Shown here: positions 23,936-34,139 of the stretch, in pieces
Layout: every line of letters begins with the position of its first letter
How positions within the stretch are numbered: the first letter of the stretch is position 1
Assembly: GCA_034376725.1 (NCBI GenBank)
Contig: JAXMJH010000136.1
Location: forward strand, 1-46,855
Reading direction: 5' to 3'
DNA: 46,855 bases
DNA from: UBA11164 sp034376725
Lineage (GTDB): Bacteria > Pseudomonadota > Gammaproteobacteria > Xanthomonadales > Xanthomonadaceae
Translations under genes and position numbers: made by a program
The notes under the pieces: model-generated
Databases searched by the model: none
Seen by the model: the letters and a program-made list of their open reading frames with translations, nothing else
Told to the model about the DNA's origin: nothing

Positions 23936-25231
23936 TCAGTACGCCGACCGCTCGCGCCAATCCTTCCAGGCATCGCGCGCCTGGAGCCAGGCGTAGTTGA
24001 GTTGCGCGGCGGCGAAACCGGCGGGCTTGAACGCCGACACCAGACCGTAACCCGATAGCTCGCGCCAGCGCGTGTCGCCTTCGGCGATCGCGCGGGCCAG
24101 CAGTTCGCCGGCATAGGTGGTCGGCGCCACCCCGTGGCCGCCAAACGCCTGAGCCAGCCACAGGCCGCGTTCGATCTCGCCCAATTGCGGCATTTCGTGG
24201 CGCGCATAGCTCATCAGGCCGGACCAGGCGTGATCGATGCGTACGCCGTCCAGCTGCGGAAACACCTTCAGCATGTCGCGGTACAGCAGGCGACGAACGG
24301 CGTCGGCGGAGCGATCGAGCACCGAGATTCGTCCACCCCAGAGCAGTCGGCTATCCGGCAGCGGCCGGTAGTAGTCGAAGGCGAACCGGGTGTCGTATAC
24401 CGCTGCCCGTGTGGTCATGGCGCTGTCTAGACGCGCGCCCAGCGGCTCGGTGACCATGATGTAAGTGGCCACTGGCAGCACCGCGCCGTCGACCCGTCGA
24501 TTGAGACCGGCCAGATAACCGCCGCAGGCGAGCACCACCCGTTCGGCATCCACCGCGCCTTCCGGCGTGCGAACGATCCAACCGGCCCCGGCGCGCTCAA
24601 GCCCGACGGCCGGAGATCGCGGATGCACCGCCACACCGCCGTGCTCGGCAGCCACCGCGATGCCTTCGGCGTAGTTCAGCGGATGCATGTGAAAGGCCGT
24701 GCGTTCCCATAACGCCTCGCTGTAGCGCGGTGAGCTGATCTGCGCCTGCAGCGCTGGGGCATCCAGCCATTGCCAGTGTTGGTCGAATTGTTCGGCCAAC
24801 AGCCGTTGCCTGGTGCGCAGCACCTCGGAATCGCGAAACCAGTTGGCCCAGATGACTCCCGCGTCGCACGGCTGGCAATCGATGCCATACCGGTCGATGC
24901 GCGCGCGGATCAGCTGCACCGCATCGACCGTGCCTCGATAGTGTCGCCGCGCGATCACAGGACCCAGTTCGGCCAACAACCGGGCCTCGCTGCGGGAAAA
25001 GCCGCCAAACACGAAACCGCCGTTTCGGCCTGAAGCACCGAACGCCAGATCACCGGCCTCCAGCACCACCACCCCATCCATGCCCCGCTCGGACAGGCCC
25101 AGCGCCGTATTCAGACCGGCGAAGCCACCGCCGATCACGCACACCCGCGCCGCGCGGCGGCCCTGCAGCGACTGACGTATTGGCGTCGGGTTGGCCGACG
25201 CCCGGTAGTAGTTCGACGCCTGATCGGTCAT
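23936..25231 (-). CDS. FAD-dependent amine/amino-acid oxidoreductase (DAO family, PuuB-like)
   Basis: The 431-residue protein has a dinucleotide-binding fold near its N-terminus (VCVIGGGFAGLNTALGLSERG at about 31-51), then GASGRNGGFVFGG, which resembles the flavin-contacting segment of PuuB and related oxidases, and a C-terminal FAD segment with AQAFGGHGVAPTTYAGELLA. It probably oxidises an amine such as a gamma-glutamylated polyamine or a secondary amino acid; no neighbouring gene of a polyamine path fixes the substrate. ATG at 25231 has little Shine-Dalgarno. It converges on the fatty-acid operon and is divergent from a small membrane-protein gene. Confidence 0.85.
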   Translation of the reverse strand: MTDQASNYYRASANPTPIRQSLQGRRAARVCVIGGGFAGLNTALGLSERGMDGVVVLEAGDLAFGASGRNGGFVFGGFSRSEARLLAELGPVIARRHYRGTVDAVQLIRARIDRYGIDCQPCDAGVIWANWFRDSEVLRTRQRLLAEQFDQHWQWLDAPALQAQISSPRYSEALWERTAFHMHPLNYAEGIAVAAEHGGVAVHPRSPAVGLERAGAGWIVRTPEGAVDAERVVLACGGYLAGLNRRVDGAVLPVATYIMVTEPLGARLDSAMTTRAAVYDTRFAFDYYRPLPDSRLLWGGRISVLDRSADAVRRLLYRDMLKVFPQLDGVRIDHAWSGLMSYARHEMPQLGEIERGLWLAQAFGGHGVAPTTYAGELLARAIAEGDTRWRELSGYGLVSAFKPAGFAAAQLNYAWLQARDAWKDWRERSAY

Positions 25232-25275
25232 TTGACTCGGATACCCCGTATTACCATTCGCCTTTGGAGACCGCA

Positions 25276-25707
25276 ATGAACCCACTGATCCATCGCGCCG
25301 ATCCAACCTATCGCCGAGCAGTCCGACTCGCCCTGCTGGCCAGCATTGTACTGGGGCTCGCCCTGTCGCTCGCGCTGTATCGCTGGCTGGATGGCCTGTT
25401 CGAGCCGAGCGCGATGACCTCGCCCGACTCGTTGCTGGTGTCGCTGCGTCTGCTCCTGCTCGGTGTGTGCCTGTCGCTGGCACTGCCCTTGCTGGCCCTG
25501 GCTGGCTGGTTGCACCAACAGGCCGGCCGAATCTCCACCCAGCGGCGCTATCCACTCCCCGACACCCGCACGCTCACCGACATGCCAATACGCGAGGGAG
25601 AGGCAGCCCTGACCCACGCGAGAACGCACGTCCGCCTGTCATGGCTGTGCGTGGCGCTGGCCGCTGCGCTGATGGCCTGGGCGGTCTGGAGCTGGTTCGC
25701 TTTTTGA
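25276..25707 (+). CDS. Small three-helix membrane protein of unknown function
   Basis: I do not recognise a family. The 143-residue protein starts at ATG 25276, six bases after GGAG, and has three hydrophobic segments: about 20-38 (LALLASIVLGLALSLALYR), 58-80 (LLLLGVCLSLALPLLALAGW) and 120-140 (LCVALAAALMAWAVW). The loops between are polar, with DTRTLTDMPIREGEAALTHA before the last helix. It is divergent from the FAD oxidase, 44 bases between starts, and convergent with galU, 18 bases between ends. Codon use is like its neighbours, so it is very likely real; its role is unknown. Confidence 0.75.
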   Translation: MNPLIHRADPTYRRAVRLALLASIVLGLALSLALYRWLDGLFEPSAMTSPDSLLVSLRLLLLGVCLSLALPLLALAGWLHQQAGRISTQRRYPLPDTRTLTDMPIREGEAALTHARTHVRLSWLCVALAAALMAWAVWSWFAF

Positions 25708-25725
25708 GCGAGGACGGACAGACTC

Positions 25726-26628
25726 TCAGGCCGAGGGTGCCACGCCGAGCTCGGTCAGCGCGGCTTCCATCGACTTTCGCGCGTCGGCGCTGATGTCTTC
25801 GTGATCGAGAGCGAACCGGATGGTCGCTTCGACCAGCCCGAGCCGGCTGCCGCAGTCGAACCGGGTGCCCTGAAACCGATAGGCCAGCACTTCGCGTTCA
25901 CTCAACATCGCGGCAATCGCGTCGGTCAGCTGAATCTCACCCCCGCTGCCCGGTGTGGTCGCGGCCAGATGTCCGAACACGCTGGGGTCGAGTACGTAGC
26001 GACCCACCACGGCCAGGGTGCTGGGTGCCGCCTCCGGTTCCGGCTTCTCGATCATCGCCGTGATTCGCCCGGCCCGGCCCTCGAAGGGGTCGGTTGCCAC
26101 GATGCCGTAGCTTCCGGTACTCTCGCGCGGCACGTCCTGCACGGCGATCACACTGGCCCGGCGCGCCTCGGCCAGAACGCACATCTGCTTCAGGGCACCG
26201 TCTCCGCCGCGATTCCAGATCACATCATCGGGCAGCAGAACCGCGAACGGCTGGTCGCCGACCACCGGGCGTGCGCACAGCACCGCATGGCCCAGCCCCA
26301 AGGCCTCGGCCTGGGTGACGAACACCGCACGTACGTGAGCCGGCAGGATGTTGCGGATCAGATCGAGCTGCTCGGTCTTGCCGGCGCGCTGGAGCTTGTG
26401 CTCCAGCTCGTAGGCCTTGTCGAAATAATCGGCCACCGCGTGCTTGTAGCGATTGGTGACGAACACCAGCGTCTCGCAGCCTGCCTCGATAGCCTCGTCG
26501 ACGGCATACTGGATCAAGGGCCGATCGATGATCGGCAGCATCTCCTTGGGCACCGTCTTGGTGGCCGGCAAAAACCGCGTACCCAGGCCTGCGACGGGGA
26601 ATACGGCGGTCTTGACCCGATAGCTCAC
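25726..26628 (-). CDS. galU: UTP-glucose-1-phosphate uridylyltransferase
   Basis: GalU makes UDP-glucose for LPS, capsule and osmoregulatory glucans. The 300-residue protein has the classic nucleotidyl-transfer N-terminus FPVAGLGTRFLPATKTVPKE followed by MLPIIDRPLIQYAVDEA, and later LPDDVIW and the GSRLGLVEA segment. The start is GTG at 26628, overlapping the stop of the preceding capD-like gene by four bases (GTGA). It is the last gene of the run from lapA, so UDP-glucose supply is tied to polysaccharide genes. The next gene beyond it is on the opposite strand. Confidence 0.96.
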   Translation of the reverse strand: MSYRVKTAVFPVAGLGTRFLPATKTVPKEMLPIIDRPLIQYAVDEAIEAGCETLVFVTNRYKHAVADYFDKAYELEHKLQRAGKTEQLDLIRNILPAHVRAVFVTQAEALGLGHAVLCARPVVGDQPFAVLLPDDVIWNRGGDGALKQMCVLAEARRASVIAVQDVPRESTGSYGIVATDPFEGRAGRITAMIEKPEPEAAPSTLAVVGRYVLDPSVFGHLAATTPGSGGEIQLTDAIAAMLSEREVLAYRFQGTRFDCGSRLGLVEATIRFALDHEDISADARKSMEAALTELGVAPSA

Positions 26629-28532
26629 GGATTTCCGCCGCCGTGAAGCGGAATGATCTGGGCGGAAGCCGCCCGCCGCTGCTCTTCGGTCTCCGGCACA
26701 TACTCGGGCACCGCGTTGCGCAGTATCCGCAACAACCGCTCTTCGTCGAACCGATGCACGGCTTCACGGGCCAGCTTGAGGCTGGTCAGAATCATTCCGG
26801 GATCGGAATCCCGAGGCTCGGCGCGCAATATCTTGGGGTGGGTCGTCAGATGATGTCGCTCCGACGGATGGAAAACCACTTCGTGCAGTTTCTCGCCCGG
26901 ACGCAGGCCGATGTAGCGGATCGGAACGTCGATATCCGGGCGCTTGCCGGCCAGTCGAATCATCTGCTCGGCCAGCAGACGAATGCGCACCGGCTTGCCC
27001 ATGTCCAGCGTGTAGATGGCTTCATGGCTGTCGATCGATGCCGCCTGCAGAATGAGCTGACAGGCTTCAGGAATCGTCATGAAGAAGCGGGTCACGTCGG
27101 GATGGGTCACGGTGACCGGGCCACCGCGACGGATCTGCTCATTGAACAGCGGCACCACGCTGCCGGCCGAGCCGAGCACGTTACCGAACCGGACCGTGAT
27201 GAATCGGGTGTCCACGCCGGGCGCCAGCGCCTGACAGGCCATCTCGGCCATCCGCTTGGTGGCACCGAGCACATTGATCGGGTTTACCGCCTTGTCGGTC
27301 GAGATGAAAACGAACGTGCCGACGCCTGCATCCCGACTCGCCCGGGCGATGGTCTCGGTCACCAGCAGGTTGTTTCGCACCGCCTCGCGCAGTTGGCCTT
27401 CGAGAATCGGGACCTGCTTGTGCGCCGCAGCATGGAAGACCGCATCGACTTTGTGCTGGGTGAACGTGTGGCTCAGCAGCGTCGGGTCGCCGCAGTCGCC
27501 CAGCACCGGGATAACGGTGAGCCCCGGCCAGCGTTGATCGAGTTCCTCGCAGATCTGAATCAGCGGATATTCGCTGCGTTCGACCAGCACCAGGGCGCCG
27601 ATGTCGAGTTGCGCGCACTGTCGGCAAAGTTCCGACCCGATCGAGCCGCCGGCCCCGGTCACCATCACCGTGCGGCCACCCAACCATTCGCGCATCGCCG
27701 GCCAGTCGGGTTGAATGGGCGCCCGACCCAGCAGATCCTCGATGGCGACTTCTTTCAGCGGCGCGCTGGCGCCCTGCCCCTCCAGGATGTCTTCCAGGCG
27801 CGGCATGGTGCGAACCGGCAGCCCGCACTCATCGCACAGCGCCATCACCCGCTGCATTTCCTCGGCGTCGGCAGTCGGCATGGCGATGACCAGCAGATCG
27901 GCCGCCACTTCGCGCGCCACATCCTTGACCCGCGACAGCGACCCCAGTACTGGAACACCTTGAACCTTGGCGCCATGCAGCCGGCGATCGTCGTCGATCA
28001 TTCCGACCACAACGTATTGCCCGCTGCGCCGCAGATCGCGCAGCAGCCCCTCGGCGCTGGGCCCCGCGCCAAGAATGAGCACCCGCGAGCGCGCCACTTC
28101 ATTCTGAAAGGCGAAGCTGTTGTCCTTCCAGGCGCGATACAGCAGCCGGGGCGCGCCCAACAGAAGCATCAAGGCAAACGGATAGCCGACCAGCGTCGAC
28201 CGGGGCACGCCACCGAGCTGCTGGACCATGACCAGCCCGACCATGATGGCCAACAGCCCAAGCACGCCGGCGCGAAGGATGTTCCACAGATCGGGCATGC
28301 TGGCGAAGCGCCAAAGACCCCGATACAGTCCCACGCGCCAGAACACGAGGCCTTGGGCGACCACGACGATCATCGACTGCAGGGTGAGCCAGGGGATTTC
28401 CGGGGGCAGCGGATTGAGTCCGTAGCGCAGACGCTGGAGCCCCACCCAGCAGACCAGCACCATGGCCAGATCGTGGCCGACCACCATCAACCGCGGAACC
28501 CGGGCCGCGAGGCGTTGAATGGGTGTGATCAA
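26625..28532 (-). CDS. CapD/WbpM-like nucleotide-sugar 4,6-dehydratase, membrane-bound
   Basis: The 635-residue protein has an N-terminal membrane part with about four helices, a CoA-binding-like Rossmann region (VLILGAGPSAEGLLRDLRRS near 150), and a C-terminal short-chain dehydrogenase domain starting TVMVTGAGGSIGSELCRQ, with ISTDKAVNP and a catalytic segment. Such proteins convert UDP-GlcNAc to 4-keto-6-deoxy sugars for O-antigen or capsule. The proposed start is TTG at 28532, sharing TTGA with the stop of the wecA-like gene, nine bases after GGAG; an ATG at 28487 is the alternative. A 240-codon upstream extension would run through wecA and is rejected. galU follows with a four-base overlap. 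Confidence 0.88.
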   Translation of the reverse strand: MITPIQRLAARVPRLMVVGHDLAMVLVCWVGLQRLRYGLNPLPPEIPWLTLQSMIVVVAQGLVFWRVGLYRGLWRFASMPDLWNILRAGVLGLLAIMVGLVMVQQLGGVPRSTLVGYPFALMLLLGAPRLLYRAWKDNSFAFQNEVARSRVLILGAGPSAEGLLRDLRRSGQYVVVGMIDDDRRLHGAKVQGVPVLGSLSRVKDVAREVAADLLVIAMPTADAEEMQRVMALCDECGLPVRTMPRLEDILEGQGASAPLKEVAIEDLLGRAPIQPDWPAMREWLGGRTVMVTGAGGSIGSELCRQCAQLDIGALVLVERSEYPLIQICEELDQRWPGLTVIPVLGDCGDPTLLSHTFTQHKVDAVFHAAAHKQVPILEGQLREAVRNNLLVTETIARASRDAGVGTFVFISTDKAVNPINVLGATKRMAEMACQALAPGVDTRFITVRFGNVLGSAGSVVPLFNEQIRRGGPVTVTHPDVTRFFMTIPEACQLILQAASIDSHEAIYTLDMGKPVRIRLLAEQMIRLAGKRPDIDVPIRYIGLRPGEKLHEVVFHPSERHHLTTHPKILRAEPRDSDPGMILTSLKLAREAVHRFDEERLLRILRNAVPEYVPETEEQRRAASAQIIPLHGGGNP

Positions 28533-29539
28533 GCGCTTCGTCTCCGTGCCCGCCTGCGGAATTTCCCGGTCATTGCGAACCAAATGATACCAGCGAAAAG
28601 ATAAACCCAGAACAACGCCAGCATCGAAGCCTGCATTCCAGCGGGCTGCACCAGACAAGCGATGACGATAGCCGACACTGTCCAGATCGAATACGACGCG
28701 CTTATGACAGCGTGGCCCGATCCAGCCCGCACCGCCCACTGATACAGATGTTCGCGGTGAGGTTCCCACCAGCGCTCCCGACGGATCATGCGGCCGATCA
28801 GTGTCAGGCTCGAGTCGGCCAGAAATGCCGATGGAATGATGAGCGCGAGCGGCCAGGACAATCCCTCGCCGAGCACGGCATAGGCCAGCAGCGTGGCCAC
28901 CAGCAGTCCCAGCGCGCCGCTGCCGACATCGCCAAGAAACAACCGGGCCGGCGGCAGATTGAACAGCAAGAAACCAGCGCAGCCGGCCACTGCGACCTGG
29001 GACAGTCCGCGCCAGAGATCGGACTCCAGCGCCAGTCCCGGCATCCAGGCCAGCGCCGCGAAGACCAGCATCGCCTGCGACGCCGCCAGGGTGTCGATCC
29101 CGTCCATGAAGTTCCAGGCGTTGATCGCGCCGACAAGCAGCACAATCCAGAGCGCAGTCGCCAGGAAGGCAGCATTCGACGCCGGGCTGCCAAGCAGCCA
29201 GCCGGCCACCAGCCAAGCCGATCCGAAGTGAACCAGCAATCTCGGCCACGCCGGCAGCGGCGTAAAGTCATCAGCCGCGCCTATGGCGGCAGTCATCGCC
29301 AAGGCCAGCAACAGCGGCACCAAGGCGGTCCAGTCCCCGGCATGGACGCCGCCCAGAACCGGACCGAGGACGAGCACCGCAAGGACGATGCCGACACCTC
29401 CGCCCCTGGGAGTGGGCTGCGCGTGGCTGCGACGCGGGCCGGGCAGATCGAGCAGGGATTGCGCGATGGCGAGTCGCCGCGCCGCTTCCGCGCCGAGCAC
29501 CGCCAGCCCGAACGCAGCCATCATCAGCCAGGCGGCCAT
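28529..29539 (-). CDS. WecA/MraY-like polyprenyl-phosphate sugar-1-phosphate transferase
   Basis: This integral membrane enzyme of glycosyltransferase family 4 should load a sugar-1-phosphate onto undecaprenyl phosphate to start a surface glycan. The 336-residue protein has about ten helices and the family motifs HAQPTPRGGGVGIV, AADDFTPL, NAWNFMDGIDTLAA with the catalytic Asp, and FLGDVGSGALG. Its ATG at 29539 shares a base with the lapB stop (TGATG), and its own stop overlaps the capD-like start. Similar genes are called tuaG-, wbpL- or wecA-like; the sugar is not determined. Confidence 0.87.
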   Translation of the reverse strand: MAAWLMMAAFGLAVLGAEAARRLAIAQSLLDLPGPRRSHAQPTPRGGGVGIVLAVLVLGPVLGGVHAGDWTALVPLLLALAMTAAIGAADDFTPLPAWPRLLVHFGSAWLVAGWLLGSPASNAAFLATALWIVLLVGAINAWNFMDGIDTLAASQAMLVFAALAWMPGLALESDLWRGLSQVAVAGCAGFLLFNLPPARLFLGDVGSGALGLLVATLLAYAVLGEGLSWPLALIIPSAFLADSSLTLIGRMIRRERWWEPHREHLYQWAVRAGSGHAVISASYSIWTVSAIVIACLVQPAGMQASMLALFWVYLFAGIIWFAMTGKFRRRARRRSA

Positions 29540-30711
29540 CACACCCCCATCTGCAGCGAGATCGGCTTGGTCGAGCCCCAGGACTTGCAGCTGGGGCACT
29601 GCCAGTGCAGTGCCTTTGCACCGAAGCCGCAACGCTCGCAACGATAAGGTTGATCGAGCTTCAGAATGTTCTCGGTCACGCTCGCCACCGCCTCCAGCGC
29701 GGCATTCGCGCTGTCGATGCGACCCTCGCGAATCAACGCGATCAGTGCCGCCTGCCCGCGGATGGACGGTCGTTTTGGCAATGCTTCGGACAGAAAATCC
29801 GCCGCCGCCTGCGCCCCGACGTGCTGGCCTAGCCAGTGGCCCTTCGCCAGAACGGTAGCTGCGCCTGGATGCTCGGCGACCATCAGGTCGAGAAACTGCC
29901 GTGCGCGATCATGCTGCCCGAGTCGCTGGTAGCAATCGAGGAGCGGATAGATGATCTCGGGCAGGAAAGCCGGGTCGCAGGCCACGGCGTGTTCCAGAAA
30001 TCCGATCGCCGCAGCGTAATCGCCCGACTGACGTTTCTGCGCGGCGCGAAGAATGGCAACCCGCACCGAACCTGGATCGGATTTCTGCGCGGCAGTGAGC
30101 TGTGCTTCGGCAGCCGCCAGATCGCCCTCGGCTCGGGCCATTTCGGCCAGTTCGCAGTGAAAATGCGCTACCAAAACGCCGATGGGTTCATCGGAGATTG
30201 GTTGCAGGCGCTGAGCGCAGTCGATCGCCTTGACCCAGTCCCGCTCGGACTGATAGATCGTGATCAGATGACGCAGCGCCCGGGGCGCGGTCGGCTCCAT
30301 CCGAACCAGATCGCTGAACAAGGTCTCTGCCCGGTCCAGCAGGCCGGCCCGCATGTAATCCTCGCCCAGCTCCAGAATGGCAAGCAGCCGGTGTTCGTCG
30401 TTCAGTCCTTCACGGGTCACCAGTCCCTGATGCAGGCGAATGGCGCGTTCGACTTCGCCTCGGCGCCGGAACAGGGTACCCAGGGCCAGCTGGGTCTCGA
30501 CGGTATTGGCGTCGACTTCGGCGATCTCCAGAAACAGTTCGATTGCCTTGTCCTGCTGCTCGTTGAGCAGGTAGTTCAGGCCGCGAAAATAGACCTGCGA
30601 CAGTTTGCTGACCCGCTCGCCGGTCTTTCGCGTGCCGCGTTGCCGGCCGATCATCCAGCCGGCCGCGACGGCCAACGGCAGGATCAGAAAGAACAGCGGC
30701 TGATCGATCAC
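29539..30711 (-). CDS. lapB: LPS assembly protein LapB (YciM)
   Basis: LapB promotes FtsH-dependent turnover of LpxC and so limits lipopolysaccharide synthesis. The 390-residue protein has an N-terminal membrane anchor (about 5-22), then tandem TPRs beginning SQVYFRGLNYLLNEQQDKA, and a C-terminal rubredoxin-like zinc/iron knuckle with CERCGFG and CPSCKSWG. All are LapB hallmarks. It starts with GTG at 30711, overlapping the lapA stop by four bases (GTGA), and ends in the wecA-like start. The lapA-lapB pair next to ihfB is conserved in gammaproteobacteria. Confidence 0.95.
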   Translation of the reverse strand: MIDQPLFFLILPLAVAAGWMIGRQRGTRKTGERVSKLSQVYFRGLNYLLNEQQDKAIELFLEIAEVDANTVETQLALGTLFRRRGEVERAIRLHQGLVTREGLNDEHRLLAILELGEDYMRAGLLDRAETLFSDLVRMEPTAPRALRHLITIYQSERDWVKAIDCAQRLQPISDEPIGVLVAHFHCELAEMARAEGDLAAAEAQLTAAQKSDPGSVRVAILRAAQKRQSGDYAAAIGFLEHAVACDPAFLPEIIYPLLDCYQRLGQHDRARQFLDLMVAEHPGAATVLAKGHWLGQHVGAQAAADFLSEALPKRPSIRGQAALIALIREGRIDSANAALEAVASVTENILKLDQPYRCERCGFGAKALHWQCPSCKSWGSTKPISLQMGV

Positions 30712-30977
30712 ATGCGCTCCGGCTCGGAGGCAGCCTCAGCGCGCGCGTCGGCAGCGGCTTGTTCGATTCTGCGTCGGTTGGGCATCACCGAGCCCACGGA
30801 CACTGCGATACCGCCGACCAGAGCGCCCAGAAAAACGGCCATCAACACAGCCAGACCCGCCGACAGCCGAAACTGCCAGAAATAGAAATCAAGACTGATC
30901 GTCTCGGAATTGAGGGCCGCAAAAACGATACCGCACGCCGCAAAAGCCAGCGCCAGCAGGAAGCGCAACAGTTTCAT
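30708..30977 (-). CDS. lapA: LPS assembly protein LapA (YciS, DUF1049)
   Basis: The 89-residue inner-membrane protein has two hydrophobic helices (about 4-22 and 40-62) and the family core ALNSETISLDFYFW between them, ending in a charged cytoplasmic tail with Arg, Glu and Ala. LapA works with LapB in controlling LpxC and LPS assembly. ATG at 30977 follows a weak GGA, eight bases away. It lies 234 bases downstream of ihfB; that spacer shows no convincing gene, and likely holds a promoter for the lapA-galU run. Confidence 0.93.
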   Translation of the reverse strand: MKLLRFLLALAFAACGIVFAALNSETISLDFYFWQFRLSAGLAVLMAVFLGALVGGIAVSVGSVMPNRRRIEQAAADARAEAASEPERM

Positions 30978-31211
30978 GGTTCAGTCCGCTGTGTGGAGGC
31001 GAATCGCCAACGCCAGCTTATCGCCGGGCCGGGACAAATCCCAGTCGGATGGCGCGTTGGAACCACCATAGGGCTGGCTTGCGGCACTTTGGATTCTGTA
31101 TCCACGACGACCGGCAATCCGAATCAGGCACCATGCCGTGTCATCGCATCGGCTTCAGCGCGTATCGCCACGCACTGACGCAGCGCGCACTGGCCGATGT
31201 CCGGGTCGAAT

Positions 31212-31538
31212 TCAGGGCAGGACGGGCTTCACATCCGAATGCCCGGCGGAACCACCCAGGCTGTTGTTGACCCGTTCGCGCAACTCCTTGCCGGGCTTGA
31301 AGTGCGGAACATGCTTGCCCGGAAGCGGCACCGAGTCGCCGGTCTTCGGATTGCGTCCGACGCGCGGCGGCCGGTAATGCAGCGAGAAGCTGCCGAACCC
31401 GCGAATCTCGATCCGATCGCCTTCCGCCAGGGCACGACTCATCTGCTCCAGCATGGCTTTGACCGCCAGCTCGACGTCATCGGACTTCAGGTGGGCCTGC
31501 TGCCGGGAGAGCGCTTCGATCAATTCCGATTTTGTCAT
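31212..31538 (-). CDS. ihfB: Integration host factor, beta subunit
   Basis: IHF-beta pairs with IhfA to bend DNA sharply in recombination, replication and transcription. The 108-residue protein begins MTKSELIEALS, has the HU-fold signature GRNPKTGDSVPLPGKHVPHFKPGKELRE and the intercalating Pro in NPKTG. The C-terminal tail, GGSAGHSDVKPVLP, is about ten residues longer than in E. coli. It follows rpsA, as in most gammaproteobacteria, across a 64-base gap holding a very strong hairpin. Confidence 0.95.
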   Translation of the reverse strand: MTKSELIEALSRQQAHLKSDDVELAVKAMLEQMSRALAEGDRIEIRGFGSFSLHYRPPRVGRNPKTGDSVPLPGKHVPHFKPGKELRERVNNSLGGSAGHSDVKPVLP

Positions 31539-31566
31539 TCCGCTGCGATCCTCGCCATGAATACGA

Positions 31567-31596
31567 GTCGCCCCGCCCGACGTCGGACGGGGCGAC
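31567..31596 (-). terminator. 30-base perfect-stem hairpin between rpsA and ihfB
   Basis: GTCGCCCCGCCCGAC and GTCGGACGGGGCGAC are inverted copies with a single mismatch and no spacer, giving a stem of about 13 pairs closed by four bases at the centre. It starts six bases past the rpsA stop. There is no U-tract after it on the minus strand, so it may be an RNA-processing or partial termination signal that separates the high output of rpsA from the lower need for ihfB. Confidence 0.6.
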
Positions 31597-31602
31597 GATA
31601 CG

Positions 31603-33276
<1,674 letters not shown>

Positions 33277-33441
33277 TGAATGAATACTCGGTTGAAAACA
33301 CGGGTTGCGCGGGACGGATTGATCGCCGCGACCCACCAGTTTTTGGCGCAGATGCGCCGATGAAATTTCCCGATCATGCGACCGGGGCCGGTACTGCCGC
33401 ACAACGCCGACAAGCCGCGCCGAGCCACCACACGGGTGGGA
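33277..33441 (-). promoter_or_regulatory. rpsA leader with hairpins, possible S1 autoregulatory region
   Basis: This 165-base spacer between cmk and rpsA lacks a gene. Read on the minus strand it contains a stem from GGGTCGCG and CGCAACCC (about 3325-3355 counted as 33305-33335 region) and, near the cmk stop, GGGT/ACCC (33430-33440). The start codon region CATTCAATG is AU-rich and has no Shine-Dalgarno. In E. coli the equivalent leader folds into hairpins that bind S1. Homology of the fold is inferred, not shown. Confidence 0.35.
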
Positions 33442-34131
33442 TCAACCCAGGCTTGAGACGATTCGCTCGACGACTTCTTCGATGCCCAAACCGGTCGAAT
33501 CGATCAGCACTGCATCCGGAGCCGGACGCAATGGCGCGATAACCCGCTCGGCATCCTTGGCGTCGCGAGCCCGAATGTCGTGCAGCAGACTCGACAGTTT
33601 AACTGGAACCCCTTTTTCCTTCAACTGCTTATAACGGCGCCGCGCGCGCTCCTCGGCACTGGCAGTCAGGAAAAACTTGTGCGCTGCATCATCGAAGATC
33701 ACCGTGCCCATATCGCGGCCGTCGGCGACCAGGCCGGGGCGCTTCAAAAAGTCCCGCTGCTTCTGCTTGAGCGCCTCCCTGACTGACGGCAAGGCCGCGA
33801 TTGCCGACGCCGCCGCAGCGGCAGTTTCGGTGCGCAACTCATCGGTTGCATCCACCCCGTTAACCAGGACACGCGGTTCGTGGGCGGCTTCGTGCTTGAA
33901 GCGCACGCGGGTTTCCGCGGCGCAGCGGGCCACCGATTCGGCATCGGAAAGATCCAGCCCAAGCCAGCTCGACGCCAGCCCAACGGCCCGGTACAGCGCG
34001 CCGGAATCGAGATAGTGCCAGCCCAGTCGCTCGGCCAGCAGCCGGCTGACGGTGCCCTTGCCCGACCCCGAAGGTCCATCGATGGTGATGACGGGTATCC
34101 GTTCGGCGGCGGTGTGGGCAATGACTTTCAT
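33442..34131 (-). CDS. cmk: Cytidylate kinase
   Basis: Cmk phosphorylates CMP and dCMP for nucleic-acid and phospholipid synthesis. The 229-residue protein has the P-loop IDGPSGSGKGTVSRLLA at about 17-33, the YLDSGALYRA substrate loop, and GRDMGTVIFDDAAHKFFLTA. The order cmk-rpsA-ihfB is conserved. ATG at 34131 lacks a Shine-Dalgarno; a -10 box at 34140-34145 puts the expected transcript start within a few bases of the ATG, so the message may be leaderless. Divergent from the ycgR-like gene. Confidence 0.95.
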   Translation of the reverse strand: MKVIAHTAAERIPVITIDGPSGSGKGTVSRLLAERLGWHYLDSGALYRAVGLASSWLGLDLSDAESVARCAAETRVRFKHEAAHEPRVLVNGVDATDELRTETAAAAASAIAALPSVREALKQKQRDFLKRPGLVADGRDMGTVIFDDAAHKFFLTASAEERARRRYKQLKEKGVPVKLSSLLHDIRARDAKDAERVIAPLRPAPDAVLIDSTGLGIEEVVERIVSSLG

Positions 34132-34139
34132 GGGCGGGC

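Noticed and set aside
28533..29249. 240-residue N-terminal extension of the capD-like protein
   Set aside because: It runs antiphase through the wecA-like gene; motifs of that enzyme are in the other frame, and the TTG at 28532 has a ribosome site and the usual TTGA overlap.
30978..31211. Possible small protein between ihfB and lapA
   Set aside because: The best minus-strand frame has no start codon after its upstream stop, and the plus-strand frames lack a ribosome site.
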